Of a stretch of 64,000 nucleotides of DNA, positions 37,067-46,144 are shown piece by piece. The DNA is from Candidatus Didemnitutus sp. GTDB taxonomy: Bacteria > Verrucomicrobiota > Verrucomicrobiia > Opitutales > Opitutaceae. The stretch's first letter is position 1, and each line of letters starts with the position of its first letter. A program made the position numbers and the translations under genes. The notes under the pieces were generated by a model that worked only from the letters and a program-made list of their open reading frames with translations, had not been told where the DNA came from and made no database searches. The stretch lies in NCBI GenBank assembly GCA_019634575.1, contig JAHCAY010000001.1:2294001-2358000 (forward strand). The letters are read 5' to 3'.

Positions 37067-38251
37067 TTAAACTGGCGCGCCAGCGCCCCCGTGCCACGCC
37101 GCGAGCACCGCGGCTTCCTTGTCGGCCTTGAGACCGGCCTTCGGTTTCGCACGCCGGTCTTCCGGCAACGATTTCCAGAACGCGAGCGTGTCCGCCGCCG
37201 TCACGGCGAGCGAGCGGAATGTCAGACCGGCGGCCACGGACTTTTGCCAGCTCATGCGATGGAAGCCGACCGTCTCGCCCTGGCCGGGCACCCAAACGGT
37301 GAGCTCGCCCCACGCCTGCACTTTCTGCTGCTCGAGAAATTCCGCTGTTACGTGCGTGAAGCGCGCATTGCCGCCCACCGCCGCGCGCACGCCGTGCAGC
37401 AGCGCGGCGGTCGAGAGTTCGTAGTCGGGACCGTTGCCGTTGAAAGCGCCGAACGCCCGTTGCTCCACGAGGCGCACCATCCATTCGGCGAGGTCGCGCG
37501 CGTCGATCAGTTGCACGGGATCGTCGGCCGGCGGAGCGAGCACCTCGCCGCCCTGCGCGATGCGCACCGGCCAGTAGGTGAAACGGTCGGTATCGTCGCC
37601 CGGCCCCACGATCAGCGTGGGACGCACGATCGTCGTGATGCCCGGAAACCATTTCTCCGCCTCGGCTTCGCAACCGGCCTTCATCGGACCGTAGAGATTC
37701 ATGTTCGCGAGCAGCGTGGCCCGCGTCTCCTTCATGAGGTCGGGGCCGGTGTATTTCGCGAGCGGCGCGGTCTCGTCCATGCCGGCCTTCGCGGTGTCGG
37801 CGTAGGCGGAGAGCGAGGAGACGTAGACGTAGTGCTTCACCTTCCCCTGCAAGACACGGCCGGCGTCGCGCACCCAATACGGCACGCTCGTCGGGTTATC
37901 GATGCACGCGTCCCACTCGCGGCCCTCGAGCGACTTCAGGTCGCCGGTCTCGCGATCGCCGGTCAGCTCCTCGACCTCCGCCGGCCATTCCTTCGGGCGG
38001 CGGCCGCGATTGAAGAGCGTGAGCTTGTGCCCGCGCGCGAGCGCGTAGCGCACCTGATGCGGCCCGATGAAACCGGTGCCGCCGAGGATGAGGATGTTCA
38101 ACGGCTTCGCCGCGCGCTCGACGCCGCCGAGCGGGTCGATGTGCACCGGCTTCGGTTTCGCCGCGAGCGCGGCGGTCTGCGCCGTGGCGCGGTTCAGGAG
38201 CGTGGCGGCGCCGGCGAGCGCGCCGAGTTTGAGCATGTCGCGACGGTTCAT
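37067..38251 (-). CDS. Tat-exported NAD-dependent epimerase/dehydratase-like protein
   Basis: 394 residues. A twin-arginine leader (MNRRDMLKLGALAGAATLL) precedes a Rossmann-fold short-chain extended domain: LNILILGGTGFIGPHQVRYALARGHKLTLFNRG, HYVYVSSLSAY, MKAGCEAEAEKWF, and RPTLIVGPGDDTDRF. The classical YxxxK pair is not clear: LYGPMKAGCE supplies a Tyr, but the Lys is four positions later only if aligned loosely. Exported epimerase-like oxidoreductases with Tat leaders are frequent in Verrucomicrobiota and Planctomycetes, with unknown substrates. Confidence 0.75.
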   Translation of the reverse strand: MNRRDMLKLGALAGAATLLNRATAQTAALAAKPKPVHIDPLGGVERAAKPLNILILGGTGFIGPHQVRYALARGHKLTLFNRGRRPKEWPAEVEELTGDRETGDLKSLEGREWDACIDNPTSVPYWVRDAGRVLQGKVKHYVYVSSLSAYADTAKAGMDETAPLAKYTGPDLMKETRATLLANMNLYGPMKAGCEAEAEKWFPGITTIVRPTLIVGPGDDTDRFTYWPVRIAQGGEVLAPPADDPVQLIDARDLAEWMVRLVEQRAFGAFNGNGPDYELSTAALLHGVRAAVGGNARFTHVTAEFLEQQKVQAWGELTVWVPGQGETVGFHRMSWQKSVAAGLTFRSLAVTAADTLAFWKSLPEDRRAKPKAGLKADKEAAVLAAWHGGAGAPV

Positions 38252-38414
38252 GGGGGTAAGCCGCCACTTTGCGCAACGCGCCCAGCGCGCCAATGCCAAT
38301 CCGGCGAGCGGTCCATCCACGCCGACGAATCGTGCACCGCGCACGACGGCGACCGGTTCGTCGCAGCCCGCTCGACTTCATCGACGGTCGAGGCAAGCTC
38401 CGCGGCTTCACGCC

Positions 38415-40184
38415 ATGAAATTACCCCGCCTGTTCGCTGCGGTCGCGCTGGCCGCATCCGCCCTCCTCTCCCCGCGCACCGCCCTCGGCGCCAATGCCGA
38501 CTTCGACCGCTGGGCCGAGTCGTTCGCCACCGACTGGGTGCGCGCCAACCCGACCTTCTCCACTCTCCAACAATACCTGCCCGCCGCCGAACAGGACGCG
38601 CTCGACCGCCAGCTCACGCCGAACACGAAGGAATTCCGCGCCGGCCGCGTCGGCGCCGCCAAGGCCGCGCTCGCCGACCTGGCGAAGTTCGACCGCGCCA
38701 CGCTCAGCGCCGACCAGCGCGCCTCGGCCGCCACGATCGAATGGTCGTTGCGCGGCATCGTGGAGAGCGAGCCGTTCGCCGACTTCAATTTCGTGTTCAA
38801 CCAATTCGGCGGCCTGCACGTGAACGCTGTCAATTTCCTCACGCAGGCCCACCCGATCCGCAACCGGCGCGACATCGAAAACTACCTCGCCCGTCTCGCG
38901 CTCGTCGCCGGCCGCATCGACGAAGGCGTCGCGCAGGCGAAGGACGCCGCCGCCCGCGGCTTCCTCATGCCGGACTTCATCACGCGGTCCACGCTCGGGC
39001 AGTTCGAGCGCTTCCTCAGCGGCCCGCCGCGCGAGAACCGCTTCGTCGCCTCGCTCGACGAGCGCGCCGCGAACCTGAAGGACGTCACCGCCGAGGAACG
39101 CGCCCAGTTCGTCGCCGCCGCCGAGAAGATCACGACGGAGCAAATCATTCCCGCCTTCCACCGCGCCCAAGCCATGCTGCAGGAACAGCTGCCGCACACC
39201 ACGAGCGACGCCGGCCTCTGCCGCCTGCCGGGCGGCGACCAGGCCTACGCGAACGCCCTGAAGCGCTTCACGACGACCGACCTGACCGCCGAGCAAATCC
39301 ACCAACTCGGCCTGCGCGAGGTCGCGCGCATCGAAAAGGAAATGGACGGCTACTTCCGTCAGCTTGGCTACCCCGACGGCTCGATCAAGGAGCGCATGGA
39401 AAAACTGGAGCACGACCGCCAGCCAACGGAAGCCGACCCGCGCCCGATGATGCTCGCGAAATTCGAGTCGATCCTCCGCGACGCCGAGCAGCGCGCCAAA
39501 CTCGTCTTCGATATCACGCCGAAAGCGCCTGTCATCGTGAAACGCGAGCCGCCGTTCACCGAGAAGACCGCCGCCGCGCACTACACCGGTCCCGCGAAGG
39601 ACGGCTCGCGCCCCGGCATCTTCTGGGCGCCGCTGCCCGGCCCGACCTTCGAAATCGCGACGATGCGCACGCTCGTCTATCACGAGGGCGTCCCCGGCCA
39701 CCACTTCCAGATCGCGCTGCAGCGCGAAACCGAGAGCCTGCCGCGCTACCGCCGCGACGGCATATTCAGCGGCGGCTCCGCCTACGCCGAGGGCTGGGCG
39801 CTCTACGCCGAGCAACTCGCCGCCGAGAACAACTGGTATGAAGGCGATCTCGTCGGCCGCCTCGGCCAGCTCGACGATGAACTCTTCCGCGCCCGCCGCC
39901 TCGTCGTCGACACAGGCCTGCACGCCTTCAAGTGGACGCGCCAGCAAGCGATCGACTACGGCATCAAAGCCTCCGAAGTGGAGCGCTACGTGATGAACCC
40001 CGGCCAAGCCTGCGCCTACAAGATCGGCATGCTGAAAATCCTCGAGCTGCGCGGCCAGGCGCAACAGGCGCTCGGGCCGAAATTCGAGATCAAGAAATTC
40101 CACAACCTCGTCCTCCAAACCGGCAACGTCCCGCTCGCCGTGCTCGAACAGGTCGTGCACGAGTGGGTCGCCGCGCAGAAGTGA
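38415..40184 (+). CDS. Exported DUF885 (metallo-carboxypeptidase-like) protein
   Basis: 589 residues with a signal peptide (MKLPRLFAAVALAASALLSPRTALG). DUF885 features are YHEGVPGHHFQIALQRE (an HEGxxGHH zinc-type motif) near residue 420, SAYAEGWALYAEQL, and the end VMNPGQACAYKIGMLKILELR. The family resembles M32-type and related metallopeptidases and probably trims peptides or peptide-like bonds in the periplasm. The ATG at 38415 begins the signal peptide. The stop overlaps the start of the next gene (GTGA). Confidence 0.88.
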   Translation: MKLPRLFAAVALAASALLSPRTALGANADFDRWAESFATDWVRANPTFSTLQQYLPAAEQDALDRQLTPNTKEFRAGRVGAAKAALADLAKFDRATLSADQRASAATIEWSLRGIVESEPFADFNFVFNQFGGLHVNAVNFLTQAHPIRNRRDIENYLARLALVAGRIDEGVAQAKDAAARGFLMPDFITRSTLGQFERFLSGPPRENRFVASLDERAANLKDVTAEERAQFVAAAEKITTEQIIPAFHRAQAMLQEQLPHTTSDAGLCRLPGGDQAYANALKRFTTTDLTAEQIHQLGLREVARIEKEMDGYFRQLGYPDGSIKERMEKLEHDRQPTEADPRPMMLAKFESILRDAEQRAKLVFDITPKAPVIVKREPPFTEKTAAAHYTGPAKDGSRPGIFWAPLPGPTFEIATMRTLVYHEGVPGHHFQIALQRETESLPRYRRDGIFSGGSAYAEGWALYAEQLAAENNWYEGDLVGRLGQLDDELFRARRLVVDTGLHAFKWTRQQAIDYGIKASEVERYVMNPGQACAYKIGMLKILELRGQAQQALGPKFEIKKFHNLVLQTGNVPLAVLEQVVHEWVAAQK

Positions 40185-40597
40185 GCGACGAAACGTGGAT
40201 CGTCCTCGTGCGCGTGGCGGGTGCGCTGCACCTCGTCACGCTCGCGCTCGCGACGCGGACGCCGATTCCGCCGGACTGGGAAAGTAACCTCGCGGCGCTG
40301 CCGCCGGTGCATCGGCGTTTCGCGGTTGTGCAGAACGCCTACATCGGCCTCACCATTGCGGCGCTCGGCCTGCTATCGCTCGGCTGCGCGCGCGAACTCG
40401 TCGCCAGCACGCCGCTCGCGCGCGGCGTCTGCGGCGGCATCGCGCTCTTCTGGGGCGGACGCGCCGCGCTGTTGCCGTGGCTCGACGTGCGCCCGTGGCT
40501 CACGACGCTTTGGCTGAAACTCGGCTACGCCTGCCTCGTGGCCGAGTGTGTCGGCTTTACGTTCGTCTTCGGCTGGCTCGCGCTGCGACCGGCGTGA
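40181..40597 (+). CDS. Small four-span membrane protein of unknown function
   Basis: 138 residues starting at a GTG that overlaps the DUF885 stop codon. Hydrophobic segments include WIVLVRVAGALHLVTLALA, NAYIGLTIAALGLLSLG, GVCGGIALFWGGRAALLPWL and LGYACLVAECVGFTFVFGWLAL. No family recognised. Coupled translation suggests a link to the peptidase-like protein. Confidence 0.65.
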   Translation: MSDETWIVLVRVAGALHLVTLALATRTPIPPDWESNLAALPPVHRRFAVVQNAYIGLTIAALGLLSLGCARELVASTPLARGVCGGIALFWGGRAALLPWLDVRPWLTTLWLKLGYACLVAECVGFTFVFGWLALRPA

Positions 40598-40606
40598 CGC
40601 GCCGCG

Positions 40607-41491
40607 TCAGGCGTGGCGACCCTTGAACGTCAGCTCGGCCACGCCGCTCTTGTCGAGACCGCCGAGACCGAGCGCGACCATCCGGTCGAATTGCGCCTTC
40701 GTCGCGGCGGCGAGCGGCAGTTGCAAGCCGACGTCGCGCCCGAGTTGCCAGGCGATGGTCGAGTCCTTCGCCGCGTGCGCCGCGGAGAAATAGCAGTCGT
40801 GCGCGCGATTCTGCATGTCCTCGCCGTCCGTCTTGAGCACCTGCGAATTCGCGCCCGTCTGCGCAAACACCTCGCGCAGCATATCCAGATCGAGCCCGAG
40901 CGCCTGTCCGAGGCCGAGGCCTTCGGCGAGCGCGGCGGTGTTGACGTTCATGATCATGTTCACGAGCGCCTTCACCTGCGCAGCCTGGCCGGCGGTGCCG
41001 ATGTAGCGCAGCGCCGTGCTGAGATTTTTCAGGATCGGCTCCACGCGCTCGAACACCGCGCGTTCGCCGCCGCACATCAGATAGAGCGTGCCGTTGCGCG
41101 CCTGCGGGATCGACGACGCCATGCAGCCCTCGAGCGAGGAGGCGCCGACGATCTTCGCGCGGCGCTCGACCTCCACGTGCACGCCCGGCGTGAGCGTGGC
41201 GCAATTGACGAAAACCTTCCCGCGCGCGCCGGACAGGAGCGAGTCGCCGCTTTCGGCGAACACCGCGAGCTGCGCCGCGTCGTCGGTCACGACCGTGAAG
41301 ATCACGTCCGCGGCCGCGGTCACGTCGGCAAGGCGCGCGGCGTGGGTCGCGCCAATCTCGGCCGCGAGCGCGGCGGCGGCCGGCGCGTGAGCGTCGTAAA
41401 CCGCGGTGACCGCGTAGCCGCAGTCCATGAGGCGGCGCGCCATATTGCCGCCCATGCGGCCGACTCCGACGAAAGCGATGCGTTCAGGCAT
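40607..41491 (-). CDS. NAD(P)-dependent beta-hydroxyacid dehydrogenase (3-hydroxyisobutyrate dehydrogenase family)
   Basis: 294 residues. The nucleotide-binding start is RIAFVGVGRMGGNMARRLMDCGYAV. The substrate motif is near ASSLEGCMASSIPQARNGTLYLMCGG. The catalytic Lys helix is GTAGQAAQVKALVNMIMNVNTAALAEGL. Enzymes of the family oxidise 3-hydroxyisobutyrate, tartronate semialdehyde or related acids. The substrate cannot be told. The ATG at 41491 starts the Rossmann strand; the long open frame upstream belongs to no fold. Confidence 0.88.
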   Translation of the reverse strand: MPERIAFVGVGRMGGNMARRLMDCGYAVTAVYDAHAPAAAALAAEIGATHAARLADVTAAADVIFTVVTDDAAQLAVFAESGDSLLSGARGKVFVNCATLTPGVHVEVERRAKIVGASSLEGCMASSIPQARNGTLYLMCGGERAVFERVEPILKNLSTALRYIGTAGQAAQVKALVNMIMNVNTAALAEGLGLGQALGLDLDMLREVFAQTGANSQVLKTDGEDMQNRAHDCYFSAAHAAKDSTIAWQLGRDVGLQLPLAAATKAQFDRMVALGLGGLDKSGVAELTFKGRHA

Positions 41492-41687
41492 AGGTGAGCG
41501 AAGGGTTGCCGGTGAACATCCCCATCCGCCGCCAAAGCGCCAGCCCGATGTGCGCCGGCGTGCGCGCGGCGGCAAAACGCCTCCGGCGCGGGCCGCGGCT
41601 CCCGACCCGCTTCGTCCCGTCTTTAGCTTTGCGGCGGCGCGAGGGCGCGTGTTGCGTCGAGGCGGTCGCCCCAGCCCGCCCACGCGC

Positions 41688-43880
41688 ATGATCTTCCTGC
41701 TCCGCCTCCTGCTTCGCCTCGTGTTTCGTTTCCGCGTGGAAGGCGCCGAGGCGTTGCACGGCCCCGGCCCGATGCTGCTCTGTCCGAACCACACCTCGTG
41801 GCTCGACTGGGCGTTCGTGCTCGTGTGCCTCGACGACGATTGGAAATTCGTCGCGTCGTCCACCACCGCGCAAGCGACGTGGATTCATCGCAAGATGATG
41901 ATCAATTCGCGCACGTTTCCCGTCGACAACACCTCGTCGTTCGCCGTCCGCGGCATGGCCGAGCATCTCGAAAAAGGCGGCAAGCTCGTGCTCTTTCCCG
42001 AGGGCCGCATCTCGAGCACGACCGCGCTGATGCGCGTCTACGACGGCACGGCGTTCCTCGTGCACCGCACGGGCGCGAAGGTCATCACCTGTTACCTGCG
42101 CAACGCCGTGCGCGTGAAATGGGTCCGCCACAAAGGCTGGACGCAGTGGTTCCCGCGCGTCTCGGTGCATTTCAGCGCGCCGCTCACTGCGCCCGACACC
42201 TCGTCGCTCGCGCACAACGTCGCCCGCCAGAAGATCACGCAATGGCTGCGCGACCAGATCATGTTGCAGCAGTTCGACGCCGAGATGCGCTGCGGCCCCG
42301 CGACACTGCCCGCGATGATCGCTGCGACGGCCCGCGCGATGCCGGGCAAGATCGCGCTGGAGGACATTTCGTTCACGGAGTTCACCTATTCGCGCCTGAT
42401 GATCGCGACCGATGTCCTCGCGCGCACCCTCGGCCGGCATCTCTCGCCCGCGCGCGGCGAACGCATCGGCGTCATGCTGCCCACCGTCAACGGTGCCGTG
42501 ACGACCGTCCTCGCGCTCTGGTCACTGGGGAAGACGCCGGCCTTCCTTAATTATTCGACCGGTCCCGCCGTGATGCTCGCGTGCGCGCAACTCGCCGGGC
42601 TCAAGCAGGTGCTCACCTCGCGCGCCTTCCTTGAGAAGGCGAAGATCAACCTGCAGCCGCTGCACGACGCGGGGATTCAGTTCATATATCTCGAAGAGGT
42701 GCGCACGGAGATCTCCGGGCTCACGAAGTTCGCCGCCGCGACGCGCAACGCGTTCTCCTTCGCGCACGCGCTCACGCACGCACCGGTCAGCGCGACCGAC
42801 ACGGCGGCGGTGATCTTCACCAGCGGCTCGGAAGGCGTGCCGAAGGGCGTCGAGCTCACGCACCGCGGCATGCTCGCGAACCTGCGGCAAATCTTCGCCG
42901 CGGCCGACCTGCGCGACGACGATCGCTTTTTCAACGCCCTGCCGTTCTTCCACAGCTTCGGACTCGTCGGCGGCATTGCCGCGCCGCTCGTGCGCGGTTG
43001 CTACGTGTTCAACTATCCGTCGCCGCTGCACTACCGCATCGTGCCGACGGTCGTCTACGAGAAGAACTGCACGATTCTCCTCGGCACGAACACGTTTCTC
43101 AACGGCTACGCACGCAAGGCGCACCCCTACGACTTGCAGACGGTGCGCTACCTCGTCGCCGGCGCGGAGAAGGTGCAGACCGCGACCTTCGAGACCTACG
43201 CGCGCAAGTTCGGCGTGCGCATCCACGAAGGCTACGGCGCCACCGAGTGCGGCCCCGTCGTGTGCATCAACACCAAGATGGACCCGCGCACCGAGACCGC
43301 CGGCCGTCTGCTGCCGGGAGTCGAGTATCGCCTCGAACCTGTCGCCGGCGTGCCGGAAGGCGGCCAGCTCTTCGTGCGCACGCCCGCGATGATGAAGGGT
43401 TACCTCAACCCGGACGCGAACGCGAAGTTCCAGGCGCTCGGCGGCTGGTATGATACCGGCGACATCGCGAAGATCGACGCCGACGGCTACGTCACCGTGC
43501 TCGGCCGCATGAAGCGCTTCGCCAAGGTCAGCGGTGAAATGATCTCCCTCACCGCCGTCGAAGACGCGCTCGCGGGCGCGTTCGCCGCGCAGCTCGGCGC
43601 GCGCTGCACGATCGCCATCGTCGCCGTGCCCGACGCCGAGAAAGGCGAGAAACTCGTCGCGCTCGCCAACGAGCCGCGCCTGCAACTCACGGACGTCCGC
43701 GCCGCCGTGCGCGCCAAGGGCCTGAGCAATCTCTGCGCGCCGCGCGAACTGCGCTTCGTGCCCGCGATTCCCAAGCTCGGCTCCGGCAAGACGGATCATC
43801 GCGAACTGCTGCGCCTGCTGCAGGCCGGCGAAACCACTCCGGCCCCAGCCGCGACGAGCGTCAGTGCTCCTGTCGCCTGA
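41688..43880 (+). CDS. aas: Bifunctional acyltransferase / acyl-[ACP] synthetase (Aas-like)
   Basis: 730 residues, close to E. coli Aas (719). The N-terminal acyltransferase (residues about 1-200) has the HX4D motif in PNHTSWLDW and FPEGRIS. The C-terminal AMP-forming synthetase has IFTSGSEGVPKGVELTHRG, GYGATECGPVVCIN, GWYDTGDIAKID and the end LGSGKTDHRELL. Together they re-acylate lysophospholipids with acyl groups activated on ACP. The partner transporter LplT is not fused and is not in the window. The ATG at 41688 opens the hydrophobic MIFLLRLLLRLVFRFRV. Confidence 0.88.
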   Translation: MIFLLRLLLRLVFRFRVEGAEALHGPGPMLLCPNHTSWLDWAFVLVCLDDDWKFVASSTTAQATWIHRKMMINSRTFPVDNTSSFAVRGMAEHLEKGGKLVLFPEGRISSTTALMRVYDGTAFLVHRTGAKVITCYLRNAVRVKWVRHKGWTQWFPRVSVHFSAPLTAPDTSSLAHNVARQKITQWLRDQIMLQQFDAEMRCGPATLPAMIAATARAMPGKIALEDISFTEFTYSRLMIATDVLARTLGRHLSPARGERIGVMLPTVNGAVTTVLALWSLGKTPAFLNYSTGPAVMLACAQLAGLKQVLTSRAFLEKAKINLQPLHDAGIQFIYLEEVRTEISGLTKFAAATRNAFSFAHALTHAPVSATDTAAVIFTSGSEGVPKGVELTHRGMLANLRQIFAAADLRDDDRFFNALPFFHSFGLVGGIAAPLVRGCYVFNYPSPLHYRIVPTVVYEKNCTILLGTNTFLNGYARKAHPYDLQTVRYLVAGAEKVQTATFETYARKFGVRIHEGYGATECGPVVCINTKMDPRTETAGRLLPGVEYRLEPVAGVPEGGQLFVRTPAMMKGYLNPDANAKFQALGGWYDTGDIAKIDADGYVTVLGRMKRFAKVSGEMISLTAVEDALAGAFAAQLGARCTIAIVAVPDAEKGEKLVALANEPRLQLTDVRAAVRAKGLSNLCAPRELRFVPAIPKLGSGKTDHRELLRLLQAGETTPAPAATSVSAPVA

Positions 43881-43905
43881 GTGCCCCGGCGCGGGGCGCT
43901 CGATT

Positions 43906-43978
43906 GGAGGGCGCGGCTACCGCCGCGCCGTTCGGGTGCGCCCGTTGGAACGTTCGCGGCGCCGCGGCAGCCGCGCCC
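43906..43978. repeat. Inverted intergenic element, GGAGGGCGCGGCTACC type
   Basis: GGAGGGCGCGGCTACCGCC... at 43906 faces GGCGCCGCGGCAGCCGCGCCC at 43958-43978. The same arm recurs in inverted orientation at 45095-45118. Confidence 0.6.
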
Positions 43979-44090
43979 ACCCGTTCGTCTGTTTCCCGCG
44001 AGGCGCTCGCCGGCCACCCGACACAGTCGCCCGCGAAAAATTCGCGCAACGGCCACTGGCGCACCGCCGCCGTCCGGGTAAGATCGCTCC

Positions 44091-44912
44091 ATGTCCGACG
44101 CCTTCGCCCTCGACGCCTATTGCGCACGCATCGGCTACTCCGGCCCGCGCGAGCCGAACCTCGCAACGCTGCACGCGCTGGCGCTGCATCACGCGACTGC
44201 GATTCCGTTCGAGAATCTCGACGTGCTGCTCGGGCGTCCCGTCGTTCTCTCGGCCGAGGCCCTCACGGCGAAACTCGTGCAGGCGCGGCGCGGCGGCTAC
44301 TGCTTCGAGCAAAACGGCCTGCTGTTGCTCGCCCTGCGCGCGCTCGGCTACCGCGTGACGCCGCTCGGCGGGCGCGCGCGCTGGCAAATGCCGCGCGACT
44401 TCGTGCCGCCACGCACGCACCTCGTTCTGCGCGTGCATCTGGCTGGCGGCGACTGGCTGGTCGACTGCGGGCTCGGCTCGGCCTCGCTCACCGGCGCCAT
44501 TCCGCTCGAATTCGACCGTCCGCATGAGACGCCGCACGAGGCGCGACGCCTGGTGCGGGAGGACGACGGCCGGATTTTCCATCAGGCGTTGTTGGGGGAC
44601 ACGTGGGCGGATGTCTGCGAGTTTTCCCTCGCCGAGATGAACCCGATCGACTGCGAAGTGGCCAACTGGTGGACGAGCGCGAATCCCAACTCGCGATTCA
44701 AACGGGAGCTGCTCGTCGCCCTCGCGCGACCCGACGGCACACGCAAGGCCATCCGCGGCGACACGTTCGTCCACCGGCGCGGCGCGGAAATCCTGCACCA
44801 ACGCACGATCGAGTCCGCCGCCGATCTGCTCGCGCTGCTCGCCGAGCACTTCGGGCTCCCTTTCCCGCCGGAAACGCGCTTCGGTCCCGCCGACGCGCCA
44901 TGGGCGCGTTAG
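44091..44912 (+). CDS. nat: Arylamine N-acetyltransferase
   Basis: 273 residues, the usual length. The catalytic triad is visible: C71 in RRGGYCFEQN, H110 in RTHLVLRV, and D125 in WLVDCGLG. The enzyme transfers acetyl from acetyl-CoA to arylamines or hydrazines, and homologues also acylate natural products. IPFENLDVLLGRP is the typical N-terminal motif. It appears monocistronic, flanked by hairpin elements. Confidence 0.93.
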   Translation: MSDAFALDAYCARIGYSGPREPNLATLHALALHHATAIPFENLDVLLGRPVVLSAEALTAKLVQARRGGYCFEQNGLLLLALRALGYRVTPLGGRARWQMPRDFVPPRTHLVLRVHLAGGDWLVDCGLGSASLTGAIPLEFDRPHETPHEARRLVREDDGRIFHQALLGDTWADVCEFSLAEMNPIDCEVANWWTSANPNSRFKRELLVALARPDGTRKAIRGDTFVHRRGAEILHQRTIESAADLLALLAEHFGLPFPPETRFGPADAPWAR

Positions 44913-45143
44913 TCGCGCATCCCTCACACTCGCTCGTGCAAGCGAAACGCGGCGTCGCCCTCGGCAGTAGGCAGCGAGCTTGCTCGCGCCCGAACACCCC
45001 TGCGGAACAGGCACAAACAAGCGCGACCCGCGGTGCGTCGGAAAGACCTAGCCATGTCCGCACCACTACCGCCGCACCGGCTTCGCGACCCGACGCCGCG
45101 GCGGTAGTCGCGCCCTCCAGGCGAGAACCGTGATGCCTTCGCT
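44913..45143. other. Intergenic stretch with hairpin elements, no gene seen
   Basis: Contains a GCGAGCTTGCTCGC hairpin (about 44973-44986) inside a GTAGGCAGCGAGCTTGCTCGC segment. An inverted pair follows at 45060-45118. No coding frame with plausible composition was found on either strand. Confidence 0.5.
45060..45118. repeat. Inverted intergenic element, second GGAGGGCGCGRCTACC copy
   Basis: The right arm (45095-45118) is the reverse complement of GGAGGGCGCGACTACCGCCG, matching 43906. The left arm GCACCACTACCGCCGCACCGGC is a diverged partner. Confidence 0.6.
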
Positions 45144-45290
45144 CTAGTCGCGCTGCACGCTCACCGTATAGGTCCGGCCATCCGGGTGCTTGGTCACCAC
45201 GACCAGCGTCGCGCCCGCATCGACGCAGCGCTGCACAAAGGCGCCGACCTCGGACTGGGGGATGTTTTCGTGCCGCTCCATGAGAATCAT
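45144..45290 (-). CDS. Small protein, 48 residues, function unknown
   Basis: It reads MILMERHENIPQSEVGAFVQ then RCVDAGATLVVVTKHPDGRT and YTVSVQRD. The frame runs from ATG to TAG with strong GC third-position bias and a plausible alpha-beta-beta fold (helix QSEVGAFVQRCVDAG, strands TLVVVTKHP and TYTVSVQ). Upstream, GCCTAACGGATTAG just before the ATG is an inverted motif that could be a control site. No family recognised. It is too short for usual length cut-offs. Confidence 0.55.
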   Translation of the reverse strand: MILMERHENIPQSEVGAFVQRCVDAGATLVVVTKHPDGRTYTVSVQRD

Positions 45291-45500
45291 CTAATCCGTT
45301 AGGCTACGCGGCGAGCAGGCATGCGGCAGGAGGGAAAACCGCCTAACTTTAGGTGCTCGGCAAAAGCGAGCAGTCGCGCGCGAGGCGAAGATCCCGCGAC
45401 TGCGCGCAGCGCGGCGCGATCGCTGGCATCGAACGTGCCGATGCAGAGCTTTGAATTTATCGAATCACGCTCCTTTCGCGCCGGCGCTATGCTGCCGGGC

Positions 45501-46037
45501 ATGAACCCTCGCAAGCTCCTCACCCTCCTTCTCGCACCCGCGCTGGCGCTCGTCGCCCGTGCCTCGACCACCCCGACCGCCAAGGTCGGCGTCTACGATT
45601 CGCGCGTCGTCGCCTATGCACACTTCTTCCAGCCCGCACACCAGGAGCCACTACAGCGGCTGATCGCGGACGCCAAGGCGGCCAAAGCCGCCGGGGATAT
45701 GGCGCGGTTCCGCGAACTGGAAAAGCAAATCGTCGCCGATCAGCGGGCGATGCATCTGCAGGTTTTCAGCACGGCGCCGATCGCCGAGACGCTGGCGGCG
45801 ATGCCGGAGCGCGTGGCGGAAGTCGAACGCGAAGCAGGAGTCGCACGCCTCGTGTCGAAGTGGGACGAGGAAGCGTTGCGCGGGGTCGCCGCCGCGGATC
45901 GCGTCGACGTCACCGAGTTGCTGGTGCGCGACTGCGTGCTGAACGAGAAGCAGCGCCAAACCATGCAGGAGATCGCCGCCCAGCCGCCGCTGCCTCTGGC
46001 CAAGGCGCGCGAAATGGACGCGGCGGGAAAACTGTAA
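45501..46037 (+). CDS. Exported helical protein of unknown function
   Basis: 178 residues. The signal peptide is MNPRKLLTLLLAPALALVARAS. The mature part starts KVGVYDSRVVAYAHFF, recalling the KIGVVD start of Skp/OmpH chaperones, and is then helical (IADAKAAKAAGDMARFRELEKQIVADQRAMHLQVF). The similarity to Skp is weak, so no function is assigned. It converges on a TonB receptor gene and shares a terminator region with it. Confidence 0.6.
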   Translation: MNPRKLLTLLLAPALALVARASTTPTAKVGVYDSRVVAYAHFFQPAHQEPLQRLIADAKAAKAAGDMARFRELEKQIVADQRAMHLQVFSTAPIAETLAAMPERVAEVEREAGVARLVSKWDEEALRGVAAADRVDVTELLVRDCVLNEKQRQTMQEIAAQPPLPLAKAREMDAAGKL

Positions 46038-46088
46038 CCCGCCGTCCAACCGGCCGCCGCCCATGGCGCGCGGGTCGGATGAAAAGAA

Positions 46089-46125
46089 AAAGGCGCGGAC
46101 CGAAGTCCGCGCCTTGGTGTTTTTG
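46089..46125. terminator. Bidirectional rho-independent terminator
   Basis: An AAGGCGCGGAC/GTCCGCGCCTT stem with a CGAA loop is followed by GGTGTTTTT on the plus strand and by TTTTTCTTTTC on the minus strand. It serves the convergent genes on both sides, most strongly the TonB receptor gene. Confidence 0.88.
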
Positions 46126-46144
46126 AATTCTTTCGCGCCGTGGC

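Noticed and set aside
45501..46037. Skp/OmpH periplasmic chaperone
   Set aside because: Only the opening KVGVYDSRVV recalls Skp. The rest lacks the Skp pattern and no bam or lpx gene is near.
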